Below, in pieces: positions 17,201 to 21,932 of a stretch of 21,932 nucleotides of DNA. The stretch comes from a virus: IMG/VR virus record IMGVR_UViG_3300027733_000227, positions 1 to 21,932 of that record; one strand, 5' to 3'. The notes under the pieces were generated by a model. It did not search any database. It worked only from the letters and a program-made list of their open reading frames with translations, and was not told the origin of the DNA. A program made the translations under genes and the position numbers. Position 1 is the stretch's first letter, and each line of letters begins with the position of its first letter.

Positions 17201-17732
17201 AACTGTTGCGGGGGCTGCGCTAAGTTATGGGGCGGGGAAATTGAATCCACAAGTAGGCGCAGGACAAGGAAAAAGTATTCTGGATGCCTCGGGTAAACCT
17301 AGCTTAATGATGTCTCCTGTATATGTGAAGGGAGCTTACGGAGGCATGATTCGCCGCTACGCTTCAGGTGGCCCAACAGACGATATCCAAGCGATGCTAA
17401 TGAGCGGCGAATACGTTATGAATCGCGGCGCTTCTCGCAAGTACGGCAAGCAGTTTCTCGACTCAATGAATCAAGGCCGCGCTCCAAGATTCGCGGATGG
17501 CGGCGAAACTACACCTTCCGCCCCAACTACAACAACAGAGTCTAACGTTAAAGGGATGGGTGATGTTAACATTAATATTAATGTTACTGGCCAAACCTCG
17601 CAAACAGAAACTCAAGGAAATTCAAGTCAGGGCGGCATAGATTACAAGAAAATGTCAGAGAAGATCAAGATGGTAGTAATGGAAACCTTAAATGAAGAAA
17701 AGCGTTTAGGAGGATCTCTTAGAACTAGATAA
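11217..17732 (+). CDS. Tape measure protein (TP901-type) with embedded enzyme-like modules
   Basis: At 2171 residues this is by far the largest gene. Residues about 85-330 match the TP901/PhageMin_Tail core: many Ala/Ser/Thr helices, with T-R-G-G-A-V-I-G-N-A-L-K-T-I-F-T-R near residue 243. Hydrophobic stretches at about 425-441 and 1265-1310 suit channel formation during DNA ejection. Residues 543-1131 carry repeated P-N-F-A motifs (569-575, 589-597, 625-631, 789-796, 1069-1075, 1127-1131) that bracket three modules, including a Walker A at 664-672. Residues about 1360-1830 are long charged helices. Two C-terminal copies of D-D-(V/I)-x-A-M-L-x-x-G-E-(F/Y)-V-M lie at 1857-1870 and 2055-2068. 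Start: ATG at 11217, 7 nt after AAAAGG. The stop overlaps the next start as TAATG. The tape measure role is very secure; the roles of the inserted modules are not known. Confidence 0.95.
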   Translation: MAQGISIPVVQSGLEASIQQGARNVGTININASVDPSAFKNLAQPLGRVSGLATEFEKSIAASNARVLAFGASVGIINGVQNAFSTLVQTGIEVQKTLADIGAISGKSGQELSKFGDSLFEIGKTTGQTFQTASQAALEFSRQGLTVEQTLKRTSDALTLTRFTTLSASEAVDVLTAAANSFSETGITTAQIINKLVAVDTKFAVSAEDLAKGLARAGSIAQEVGVNFDQLNAAVTVAQERTTRGGAVIGNALKTIFTRIRSDETVQALRNVGVESLDAQGQLKGAIPLLEELSKKMQGLSGGERIQILEAVASKYNINILSALLNDLGDANSKFGQAVQVSAGAGNQAYERQIELNKTLAAQINNATVSATQLFNKLSEIGVTENLNSLLSFVNDLLSGFNKLLDSGSVGGDIAKGLIKGISDVFFTVGLPILAAIFAKLTADIAKFGVESLKTILGINQQVRERQALEQAVVNTLIRDQEVMASILALSGNRAKQEEYLLGVYNRQLTALQQVQNIASSVTPALMAGGLSATSGQVKKRGAGGYLPSQEAADVRRGVGGASASSKVVSIPNFAFGGGKRGTMIANTSEYVVPNFANGGSAIFNQDMARAYGLPAGAKKISAAGGYVPNFNRYVYDADRIEPDKNSLLKAILASRAKKNLIVGPAGSGKSTYGASLGSFITNPNQLADATEVDILSGAARTKDGGMSKNFQQIADAVNLSGGKISYLYTGNMDILSRRRGRIDTGPQEGDLRSEKQIAGSMYAPLNQFDFISKVKSSAKNFEMIRGAGGYIPNFADQYTIRAGAMSAIGKSGIKFPEEWKSTGGSNTKKDQANAALAEVNAERLASGQKQLSFSDLYTSQPLASKKDVIKNANQYAEARGVAMLLPNIEEGIAANNIGKAGVVPSTKNRTIAPYVKFKAFGLTSASATKQKDVPKIQERISNAIANEAYDIVNQFDPIAGKQPFDEVGFKKFFLSKGGAAGAVGAAAGSTFEAAVDYAFNPSEAESGAKGGTTFDVNKISPTLRKVFGNVPDDIIRGDYKISSAQTQKFADQIILNGLYDLKDTAASGYIPNFAKGSPLEDAIQREMAAGLDPSQIRVTKDGKLKNSQNPNGFAVINTRDEPNGKIPNFASGGRPDGPADLRRAERRAAERQAEQDTEDIRLATLSAGGSLPTQAVSGSSVRYEAGASLSASFQDLDDKTKQASYGLDKLFYATGALMTINATLEQTFKNTNGGVKLFGDAVSMVSKAAQAAATGALLGGQVKEMTKGMVGAGGARGLIGAVGAASPQIAIATAIGGALIDSIESSWMSSIEGESAKAAGQKQAEVFTKTGDKQTIEDRGRVLRSRIFKQGGGDDQTNAEYDAISKKLKEINEEENKRKKTADEIAKKTQEEAQEINKRVALTTKLNEISLAFNEGENKAFIARAVAQGNALKNQNKLTELQKFASDESIRELEFQGRLRTSKSQGIQDLIKELSQKGALATVDEQALNVLLDKARASGDFLSIEKEVAALAIRASAGSQTAISNAKAKNTIERNNLTTQEEARKFLAEQAKYTDIQKAALQSVFNIQTKIAGMDRERINAIKQAAAEMKNLKADSEVSAIEADQSGLPQTRARKAALATAKFSQFETFERSKIPEKATADRNIILEKYRNTAETALSAITNLSVEDRNSIALKIAQAKSIEDVTEAYRAAQISATKTIEQQALLGMANNMVKQAEDDAADALDRRSTAEGYLIAQMENKITLQRIAAEQSAKEAESPFQTGMKAATDQLIVEADIFQNKLGGETVTLFRDGLRDAMGAAISQTGDLGAALQNVAMGFLKTMQNAFLQNAANNITIAMGAKFAKGGVVSGGSGYRDDVPAMLTGGEFVMRKSAVQKYGASNLERMNSGGMFVPGTRGGGAISGENDLRAFANQSTTSGATDVLKGSRSSAFINLEDESQKLSRYALLGDDTINQEVRGAKMQAFDILKNKSDFEKQQKEAEKQQKKALMRQMIGTVAGAALSYGAGKLNPQVGAGQGKSILDASGKPSLMMSPVYVKGAYGGMIRRYASGGPTDDIQAMLMSGEYVMNRGASRKYGKQFLDSMNQGRAPRFADGGETTPSAPTTTTESNVKGMGDVNININVTGQTSQTETQGNSSQGGIDYKKMSEKIKMVVMETLNEEKRLGGSLRTR
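13110..13574 (+). other. Embedded module A: P-loop (kinase/zeta-toxin-like) domain in the tape measure
   Basis: Residues 632-786 lie between G-G-Y-V-P-N-F and G-G-Y-I-P-N-F-A. They contain an exact Walker A, G-P-A-G-S-G-K-S-T (residues 664-672, bases 13206-13232), preceded by the hydrophobic strand N-L-I-V. Further on are a second strand-like run, K-I-S-Y-L-Y, and an arginine cluster, S-R-R-R-G-R, which could be a phosphotransferase lid. The N-terminus begins R-Y-V-Y-D-A-D-R. Size and order suit a small P-loop kinase such as the zeta-toxin group. P-loop binding is strongly suggested; activity and substrate are unknown. Confidence 0.65.
13605..14414 (+). other. Embedded module B: possible PD-(D/E)XK nuclease-like domain in the tape measure
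   Basis: Residues 797-1066 lie between two G-Y-I-P-N-F-A motifs. The N-terminal half is helical and Ala-rich. The C-terminal half has G-S-T-F-E (E993), T-T-F-D-V (D1016) and G-D-Y-K-I (D1039, K1041). This order and spacing resemble the helix-one Glu, the strand Asp and the (D/E)xK of PD-(D/E)XK nucleases. Nuclease fold is a hypothesis from these motifs; the first ~180 residues are unassigned. Confidence 0.4.
14442..14591 (+). other. Embedded module C: short conserved-looking segment in the tape measure
   Basis: Residues 1076-1125, between G-Y-I-P-N-F-A and K-I-P-N-F-A, include P-L-E-D-A-I-Q-R-E, S-Q-I-R-V and N-T-R-D-E-P. At about 50 residues it is too small for a typical enzyme. It may be a linker domain or the remnant of a cassette. 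No function can be assigned. Confidence 0.4.
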
Positions 17733-18511
17733 TGGCAAAATTATCAACAGCTAATTATGATGCTGAAGTTTTTCTCAGTGGCTATAAGATTTTTGGAGTC
17801 ACTGACGTTAATTTCGGCTACTCCTTGCCCGTTGATCATTTAAATGTAATCGGGTATAATAAATTTCGCACGTTCACTTCTGGCCCGCCCCAATCATCTT
17901 TAAGCATACAAAAGTATCTTTCGCCAAATGATTTGATTTTAAATTTCACGGGAACAACAGCAATTAGCGGCGGATTGTTTTATAATTCTTCTTCTACAAA
18001 TTTTGGCTTCACTTCTGGTTATTTAAATTCATTTTCCGTATCTTGCGCAGTTGGGAATTTCCCAAGTTTAAGCGCTGACTTTTCACTGTATGGCAACGTT
18101 GGAAGTGGATTAATTTCAACAACAGTGAACCAAACTGGCACCTTAAAGGTCGTAAGGCCAAAAGATATTTTAATTGAATGTGACGGCACAGGCACTAACA
18201 GAATAGAGTCTTTTACATACAACGTAGAGTGCAATAGACAAGCGTTTTACCACCCAACGGGCAGCTCGCCAATGGAAGTTGTTACTTCGCGGCCTTACAA
18301 AGTAACTGCTCAATTTTCTTTGGGAATCGACGATTACGAATCGAAAAGACTTTTTGATTATATTATTGATTCAAACAAAAGAAATATTAGTATAACTATA
18401 GGCTCATTAGCAACATTCACAATGTCGAATATGGAATTGATAGGAGAAACAATAAATTCTTCAGCAACTGATGACGCGATAATGACTCTCAATTATCAAG
18501 GATTTTTATAA
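17732..18511 (+). CDS. Tail tube-like / distal tail protein (short paralogue)
   Basis: The 259-residue product starts M-A-K-L-S-T-A-N-Y-D-A-E-V-F-L. It is beta-rich and shares a pattern with the minus-strand tube-like protein and the 590-aa protein: a strand L-I-L-N-F, then G-Y-L-N-S-F-S-V-S-C-A-V-G-N-F-P-S-L, then P-K-D-I-L-I and an S-F-T-Y-N-V-E-C-N-R strand. It is the first gene after the tape measure (TAATG overlap), where siphophages usually place a distal tail or tail-tip tube-fold protein. It lacks the large insertions of its two relatives, so it may be the minimal form. Confidence 0.65.
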   Translation: MAKLSTANYDAEVFLSGYKIFGVTDVNFGYSLPVDHLNVIGYNKFRTFTSGPPQSSLSIQKYLSPNDLILNFTGTTAISGGLFYNSSSTNFGFTSGYLNSFSVSCAVGNFPSLSADFSLYGNVGSGLISTTVNQTGTLKVVRPKDILIECDGTGTNRIESFTYNVECNRQAFYHPTGSSPMEVVTSRPYKVTAQFSLGIDDYESKRLFDYIIDSNKRNISITIGSLATFTMSNMELIGETINSSATDDAIMTLNYQGFL

Positions 18512-19500
18512 TGTCATTTTTCTACGATAGAGATCAAAATGTTACAGGAACGATTCCCGCGTCGTTCACATTTACTCCTTCGTATGGAATGCAAGTTTCT
18601 TTTAGTTCAGAATTGTCTAGTTTTGAAGCGATAGATAATTATATCTACACTATGCCAAAAGGCTTAAATCATTTGCAAATGCAAATATCAATGCCGTTTG
18701 AAAATCGCAAACAAGAACAAGCTAGGCAAATTCTTGGGTTTTTTGAAGGTTTGCAAGGAACTGGGTCGTTTTTATACACAGATGCGGCTCAAATATACAA
18801 ACCGTTTAACTGCTTTGTAAATACAATCGATAACACTTACAATGAAAATGATTTGCACAACGTTAATGTTAGCGCTAGCACCGATCAAATTTCAACATTG
18901 CTAAATTGGAATAATTCTTTAATAACTGGAAGTAATATAAGGGGCGATTGGGTTTCTGGCGCGGGCGGGCAATTTACAAGTTATTCAAAATATGACGTTG
19001 CAAGATACACTGGAAATGCAACTTACGCAAGTAACACTGGCAATTTATATGATTCTTTTTATTACTGCACTGGAGCTTTCACGTGCGATAACTCTAGCGC
19101 AATCGGAGTGGTGAATACTATACCCAACAGTCAAAAGTGGACGCGCGAATTTGAATTTCAACCCACTTATTCGTCGCAAATCTCTAAAGAAACTGCAGTA
19201 ATAAAAAGCGAATTACCTTATTCTTTTACAAGGCGAACTAATTTTGGCCTGCACTCTAATACTCTAAAAAACTTTAAATTAGATTTTAAAGGAATATCTG
19301 ACGCTGAAGCGAGATGCATTCTTCACTTTTTGATTGCAAGGCAAGGGTATAGAAAATTTCAGTACAAGTTTCCCAAGATATACAATCAATATAAATATTT
19401 CTATGCGCCGCAATGGGAGCATACCTTTGTTTATAAAAACGTAAACGACATATCAGTTACGTTATCGGAAGACCCGCTCGGGGCAAGGAGAATTTACTAA
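18511..19500 (+). CDS. Minor tail protein, lambda gpM-like, with duplicated domain
   Basis: The 329-residue product starts M-S-F-F-Y-D-R-D. Residues about 24-122 and 215-320 look like two copies of one domain: a strand-rich start, A-R-Q-I-L-G-F-F with G-S-F-L-Y-T in the first, and A-R-C-I-L-H-F-L with R-K-F-Q-Y-K-F in the second, each ending in a V-N-V or I-S-V-T-L strand. The second half, with a Trp before a final strand ending S-E-D, resembles the gpM-type minor tail family. The linker (about 125-210) is rich in Ser, Asn and Tyr. It starts by TAATG overlap after a tube-like gene and ends the same way, so it is part of the distal tail operon. Family assignment is moderate. Confidence 0.6.
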   Translation: MSFFYDRDQNVTGTIPASFTFTPSYGMQVSFSSELSSFEAIDNYIYTMPKGLNHLQMQISMPFENRKQEQARQILGFFEGLQGTGSFLYTDAAQIYKPFNCFVNTIDNTYNENDLHNVNVSASTDQISTLLNWNNSLITGSNIRGDWVSGAGGQFTSYSKYDVARYTGNATYASNTGNLYDSFYYCTGAFTCDNSSAIGVVNTIPNSQKWTREFEFQPTYSSQISKETAVIKSELPYSFTRRTNFGLHSNTLKNFKLDFKGISDAEARCILHFLIARQGYRKFQYKFPKIYNQYKYFYAPQWEHTFVYKNVNDISVTLSEDPLGARRIY

Positions 19501-21272
19501 TGGCTAGACAATATATATCTTACGGAATGGAAGCTATGTTTGTTGGGCCAAGTGGAGCTATGCGAGCGCCGAGTGATGCATCTGAGGTTGCTAAATTAGA
19601 TTTCATTCAATCTTATGATTTTTCTTTCGATGTTGAACGTGCCGCTTTAAAACAAATTGGAAGCCCCTATCTTGCAACTAGACAAACTCAACTTGCGCCA
19701 GATGTTAATTTAAATTTACAATATTATTTAAATAGAGGCTGGAATGAAAAGTTTATAGGAATGGGCGTTGGCGTTACAACTGACGGCTACAACAATCCAT
19801 TCTCAACTATTTTCTCATCCAATCAAGATAGGAATTTTTATGTTGTAATTGCTAAAGATAATGGCAAAGATTTAAATGCGGATACAAGTTTGAATGAGCA
19901 TAATGTTCTCGGAATCGGAAATGTTTATCTAACTAACTATGAGCTTAGCGTTGGTTTGAATAGTTTAGCTACTGTTAATCTTTCTTTCGTTGGGGCTAAT
20001 GCGGAAATTTCTCAGGTGAGTTCTGCGACTTTTGAAAATCCAGCGTTATTCGTAACTGGATCTGGCACAGAAGTAATTACTAATCAATCGATTGGAATTT
20101 TGGATGCTTCGAGAAGTTCAATATACATGACAGGTTATAGCGGGCTTTTTGCTGGCGGATGCCCGCATGGTGGATGTCAAATAACCGCAACAGCGGAAGC
20201 GTCTAATGCTTTAAAATTAGGTTTTGATTTTGATAATTTTCAATCGCTTTCTATTTCAGTTCCTATAGAAAGAAAAGCTCTTTATGGTTTTGGCAACAAT
20301 CACCCATTTCATAGAAAAGTGCAGAAGCCAATTGTTGGCACTTTAAGCATAGATTCCTTAGTGGATTCTTTTAGCGCGGAAAATTTAATGACAACATTTA
20401 ATCAGGAAGATGTTTCCATTAGTGGATATTTCTTTGATATAGTTTTTTCAAACTACGCAAAAGTTAAAAAGTTTGGAGTGAAAGTTAATAACGCAAGATT
20501 AGATTCATATTCTATAGGGTCAAAAATTGGAGATCGTTCAGTGATTTCTACTTCTTGGTCTTTTGAGATTAACGAATCAACTGGAATTTTAATGTCAGGG
20601 TCTTACGCGCCTACAGCTACAACGGCTGGATTTATTACCGAAGCTATTGGTCGTGATGCGTTGACTCAAGGTACAGCGGCTCCAATATTTGGATCTTCAG
20701 CGGCCACTTATAATACATCAAATGATAACGCCCCATCTAACGCTGGCTGGACATTAATTATTTCAGAGTCTCAAGATGATAATTATTTTGCTCTAAATAC
20801 TCTTCATAATATTTATATATATGGCGCTAGCTACAATACGATTTATCCCGGTAGTAATACTTATATAACTATGTCAGGTGGAAGCACCACATATTATTCT
20901 CTTAATTTTACTAATCCATTATTACCAGCTATTCAATTAGGATCAGCGGATAATAGTTGGCAAAGAGTTTGGATCAAAACCGAAAGCGACAAAACTAGAA
21001 TAAGGTATGAAGGAACTAGTGCCACAAGCGGTACACCTGGTAATCCAAATATTGTTTATGAAATAACGTTTTTTAAAGCAGATGCTTTTTTTCAATATAT
21101 AGAAGTTAGATTTGGCAGTCATTTCCGAACCGCAGGAGTTTTTGGCGTACAAAATGGAATTGGCTCATATGTCAACGGAGGTACAATAACTCAAAATCAA
21201 AGCTATGTTATCAGAACGGACATTAATGGAAATAACCCAACAATACTCGCTGGATATTACGTCTCAACATGA
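19500..21272 (+). CDS. Tail tube-like protein with C-terminal adhesion-type domain
   Basis: The 590-residue product starts M-A-R-Q-Y-I-S-Y-G-M. Residues about 1-360 follow the same plan as the minus-strand tube-like protein (V-N-L-N-L-Q-Y-Y-L, L-G-I-G-N-V-Y-L-T-N-Y, S-S-I-Y-M-T-G, S-L-S-I-S-V-P-I-E-R, S-Y-S-I-G-S). A cysteine pair C-P-H-G-G-C lies in an insertion near residue 221. The last ~210 residues are a different beta-rich domain (W-Q-R-V-W-I-K, R-I-R-Y-E-G, S-G-T-P-G-N-P-N-I-V-Y-E, Y-I-E-V-R-F-G) that looks like a lectin-like or adhesion module. It may decorate the distal tail and bind the cell surface. TAATG overlap at the start, ATGA overlap at the end. Confidence 0.62.
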   Translation: MARQYISYGMEAMFVGPSGAMRAPSDASEVAKLDFIQSYDFSFDVERAALKQIGSPYLATRQTQLAPDVNLNLQYYLNRGWNEKFIGMGVGVTTDGYNNPFSTIFSSNQDRNFYVVIAKDNGKDLNADTSLNEHNVLGIGNVYLTNYELSVGLNSLATVNLSFVGANAEISQVSSATFENPALFVTGSGTEVITNQSIGILDASRSSIYMTGYSGLFAGGCPHGGCQITATAEASNALKLGFDFDNFQSLSISVPIERKALYGFGNNHPFHRKVQKPIVGTLSIDSLVDSFSAENLMTTFNQEDVSISGYFFDIVFSNYAKVKKFGVKVNNARLDSYSIGSKIGDRSVISTSWSFEINESTGILMSGSYAPTATTAGFITEAIGRDALTQGTAAPIFGSSAATYNTSNDNAPSNAGWTLIISESQDDNYFALNTLHNIYIYGASYNTIYPGSNTYITMSGGSTTYYSLNFTNPLLPAIQLGSADNSWQRVWIKTESDKTRIRYEGTSATSGTPGNPNIVYEITFFKADAFFQYIEVRFGSHFRTAGVFGVQNGIGSYVNGGTITQNQSYVIRTDINGNNPTILAGYYVST

Positions 21273-21478
21273 ATATAAAATATAAATATGACATAAGCGA
21301 CATTGAAAACGATTTTTTAAAAATTACATTTTTTAATGAAAGTAATTTAGAGCATATAGATTCTATTAAGATATTGAGAAACGCTAATGGCGATATCGAT
21401 GTGGCAAAAGTAGATCAGCAAGTTAATGAATTATTCCAAAGAGTGCTCGATAAAAAAAGTCTTGCTATCCATATTTAA
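21269..21478 (+). CDS. Small protein of unknown function in the distal tail operon
   Basis: The 69-residue product starts M-N-I-K-Y-K-Y-D-I-S-D and overlaps the preceding gene by ATGA. It shows a short beta-rich start and a C-terminal helix (V-D-Q-Q-V-N-E-L-F-Q-R-V-L-D-K-K). There is no signal peptide or known motif. Overlap with the previous gene and a 14-bp gap to the next fibre-type gene support a real coupled gene, perhaps a chaperone or tail-tip cofactor. Confidence 0.58.
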   Translation: MNIKYKYDISDIENDFLKITFFNESNLEHIDSIKILRNANGDIDVAKVDQQVNELFQRVLDKKSLAIHI

Positions 21479-21492
21479 TCTAAAACATATAT

Positions 21493-21932
21493 ATGTCTAC
21501 AGGAAGCAAAACAATCGCAGAGCTGCCAGAGGTCCAAATCCTAGACGATAAGGATCAGTTTTTATTTTTTCAAAACTCTACTAAGAAGACAAAGCGTATT
21601 ACTAAGGGTAATATGGCGAATAGTGGTGGAGGGTTAAGGGGAAGGTTTATTGATGCAGCTACGGGAAATGATGTTGGGTTTTCCTCGGCTACCGCTGTAG
21701 CTAACGCGGCAACAGCATTATCAACAGCTCAGGGCGCTCAAACATCAGCTAATGGAAAAGCTAAAGTTTATTATCAAAGCGCAGAGCCAACCGGAGGTTC
21801 ATATAACGAAGGAGATCTTTGGTACGACACGGACGACAATTATAAACTTTATGTGAGAACGGGAGGAGCTTGGGTTGCGAGTTTCGGCCCGATGCTTAAA
21901 TTAGACGGAAATAATAATGTTTCTGGTCTTCA
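21493..21932 (+). CDS. Tail fibre/tip protein, N-terminal part; 3' end outside window
   Basis: An ATG at 21493 opens a frame that stays open for 146 codons to the end of the window. It begins M-S-T-G-S-K-T-I-A-E-L-P. A short helical Ala/Thr-rich stretch (A-N-A-A-T-A-L-S-T-A) precedes a common phage fibre module: A-E-P-T-G-G-S, then G-D-L-W-Y-D-T-D-D-N-Y-K-L-Y and G-G-A-W-V. The end (L-D-G-N-N-N-V-S-G-L) fits a continuing fibre stalk. It is the last gene seen in the tape-measure operon, and its product is likely a tip or central fibre. Confidence 0.8.
   Translation, partial: MSTGSKTIAELPEVQILDDKDQFLFFQNSTKKTKRITKGNMANSGGGLRGRFIDAATGNDVGFSSATAVANAATALSTAQGAQTSANGKAKVYYQSAEPTGGSYNEGDLWYDTDDNYKLYVRTGGAWVASFGPMLKLDGNNNVSGL

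Overview
The window is a stretch of the structural (late) region of a tailed bacteriophage (Caudoviricetes), most likely an uncultured aquatic phage or a prophage segment. The evidence is a 2171-residue tape measure protein, tail-tube-type proteins, tail assembly and head-tail joining candidates, and repeat-rich tail fibre proteins. Base composition is AT-rich by eye. I see no tRNA, rRNA, integrase, CRISPR array, insertion sequence, holin, lysin or replication gene. No tail sheath gene is visible, which fits a long flexible (siphovirus-like) tail, but the window is incomplete. The host cannot be named from the sequence.

Layout. (1) 1-5885, plus strand: the 3' part of a large fibre gene with eleven VGIGTTSPxxKLDV-type units, then a six-repeat Kelch-like protein, a coiled-coil fibre-associated protein and a small protein with two W-D-E-A motifs. 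(2) 5886-6002: gap holding a perfect symmetrical terminator shared by converging transcription units. (3) 9127 down to 6003, minus strand: four genes in the order head-tail joining candidate, tail-completion candidate, unknown neck/tail protein, and a tail-tube-like protein. (4) 9128-9179: a 52-bp divergent promoter region. (5) 9180-21932, plus strand: three tightly packed genes in the tail-assembly-chaperone position, the tape measure gene, a tube-like protein, a gpM-like protein with an internal duplication, a 590-aa tube-like protein with an extra C-terminal adhesion-type domain, a 69-aa protein, and the start of another fibre/tip gene that runs off the window.

How the parts fit. The minus block would make the neck and tube, and the right-hand plus block would build and measure the tail and close its distal end. 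The two fibre regions would supply receptor binding. Three proteins (minus 399 aa, plus 259 aa, plus 590 aa) share a tube-protein pattern and look like paralogues that split into a main tube subunit and distal-tail variants.

The most interesting feature is inside the tape measure gene. A segment of about 500 residues holds three modules separated by a recurring G-Y-I/V-P-N-F-A motif. The first carries an exact Walker A P-loop, and the second carries an E...D...DxK pattern like that of PD-(D/E)XK nucleases. This looks like enzyme cassettes embedded in a tape measure, possibly cargo sent into the host with the DNA. That function is inference. A hairpin that would hide the tape measure ribosome-binding site, and a 35-nt overlap in the chaperone genes, also deserve checking.
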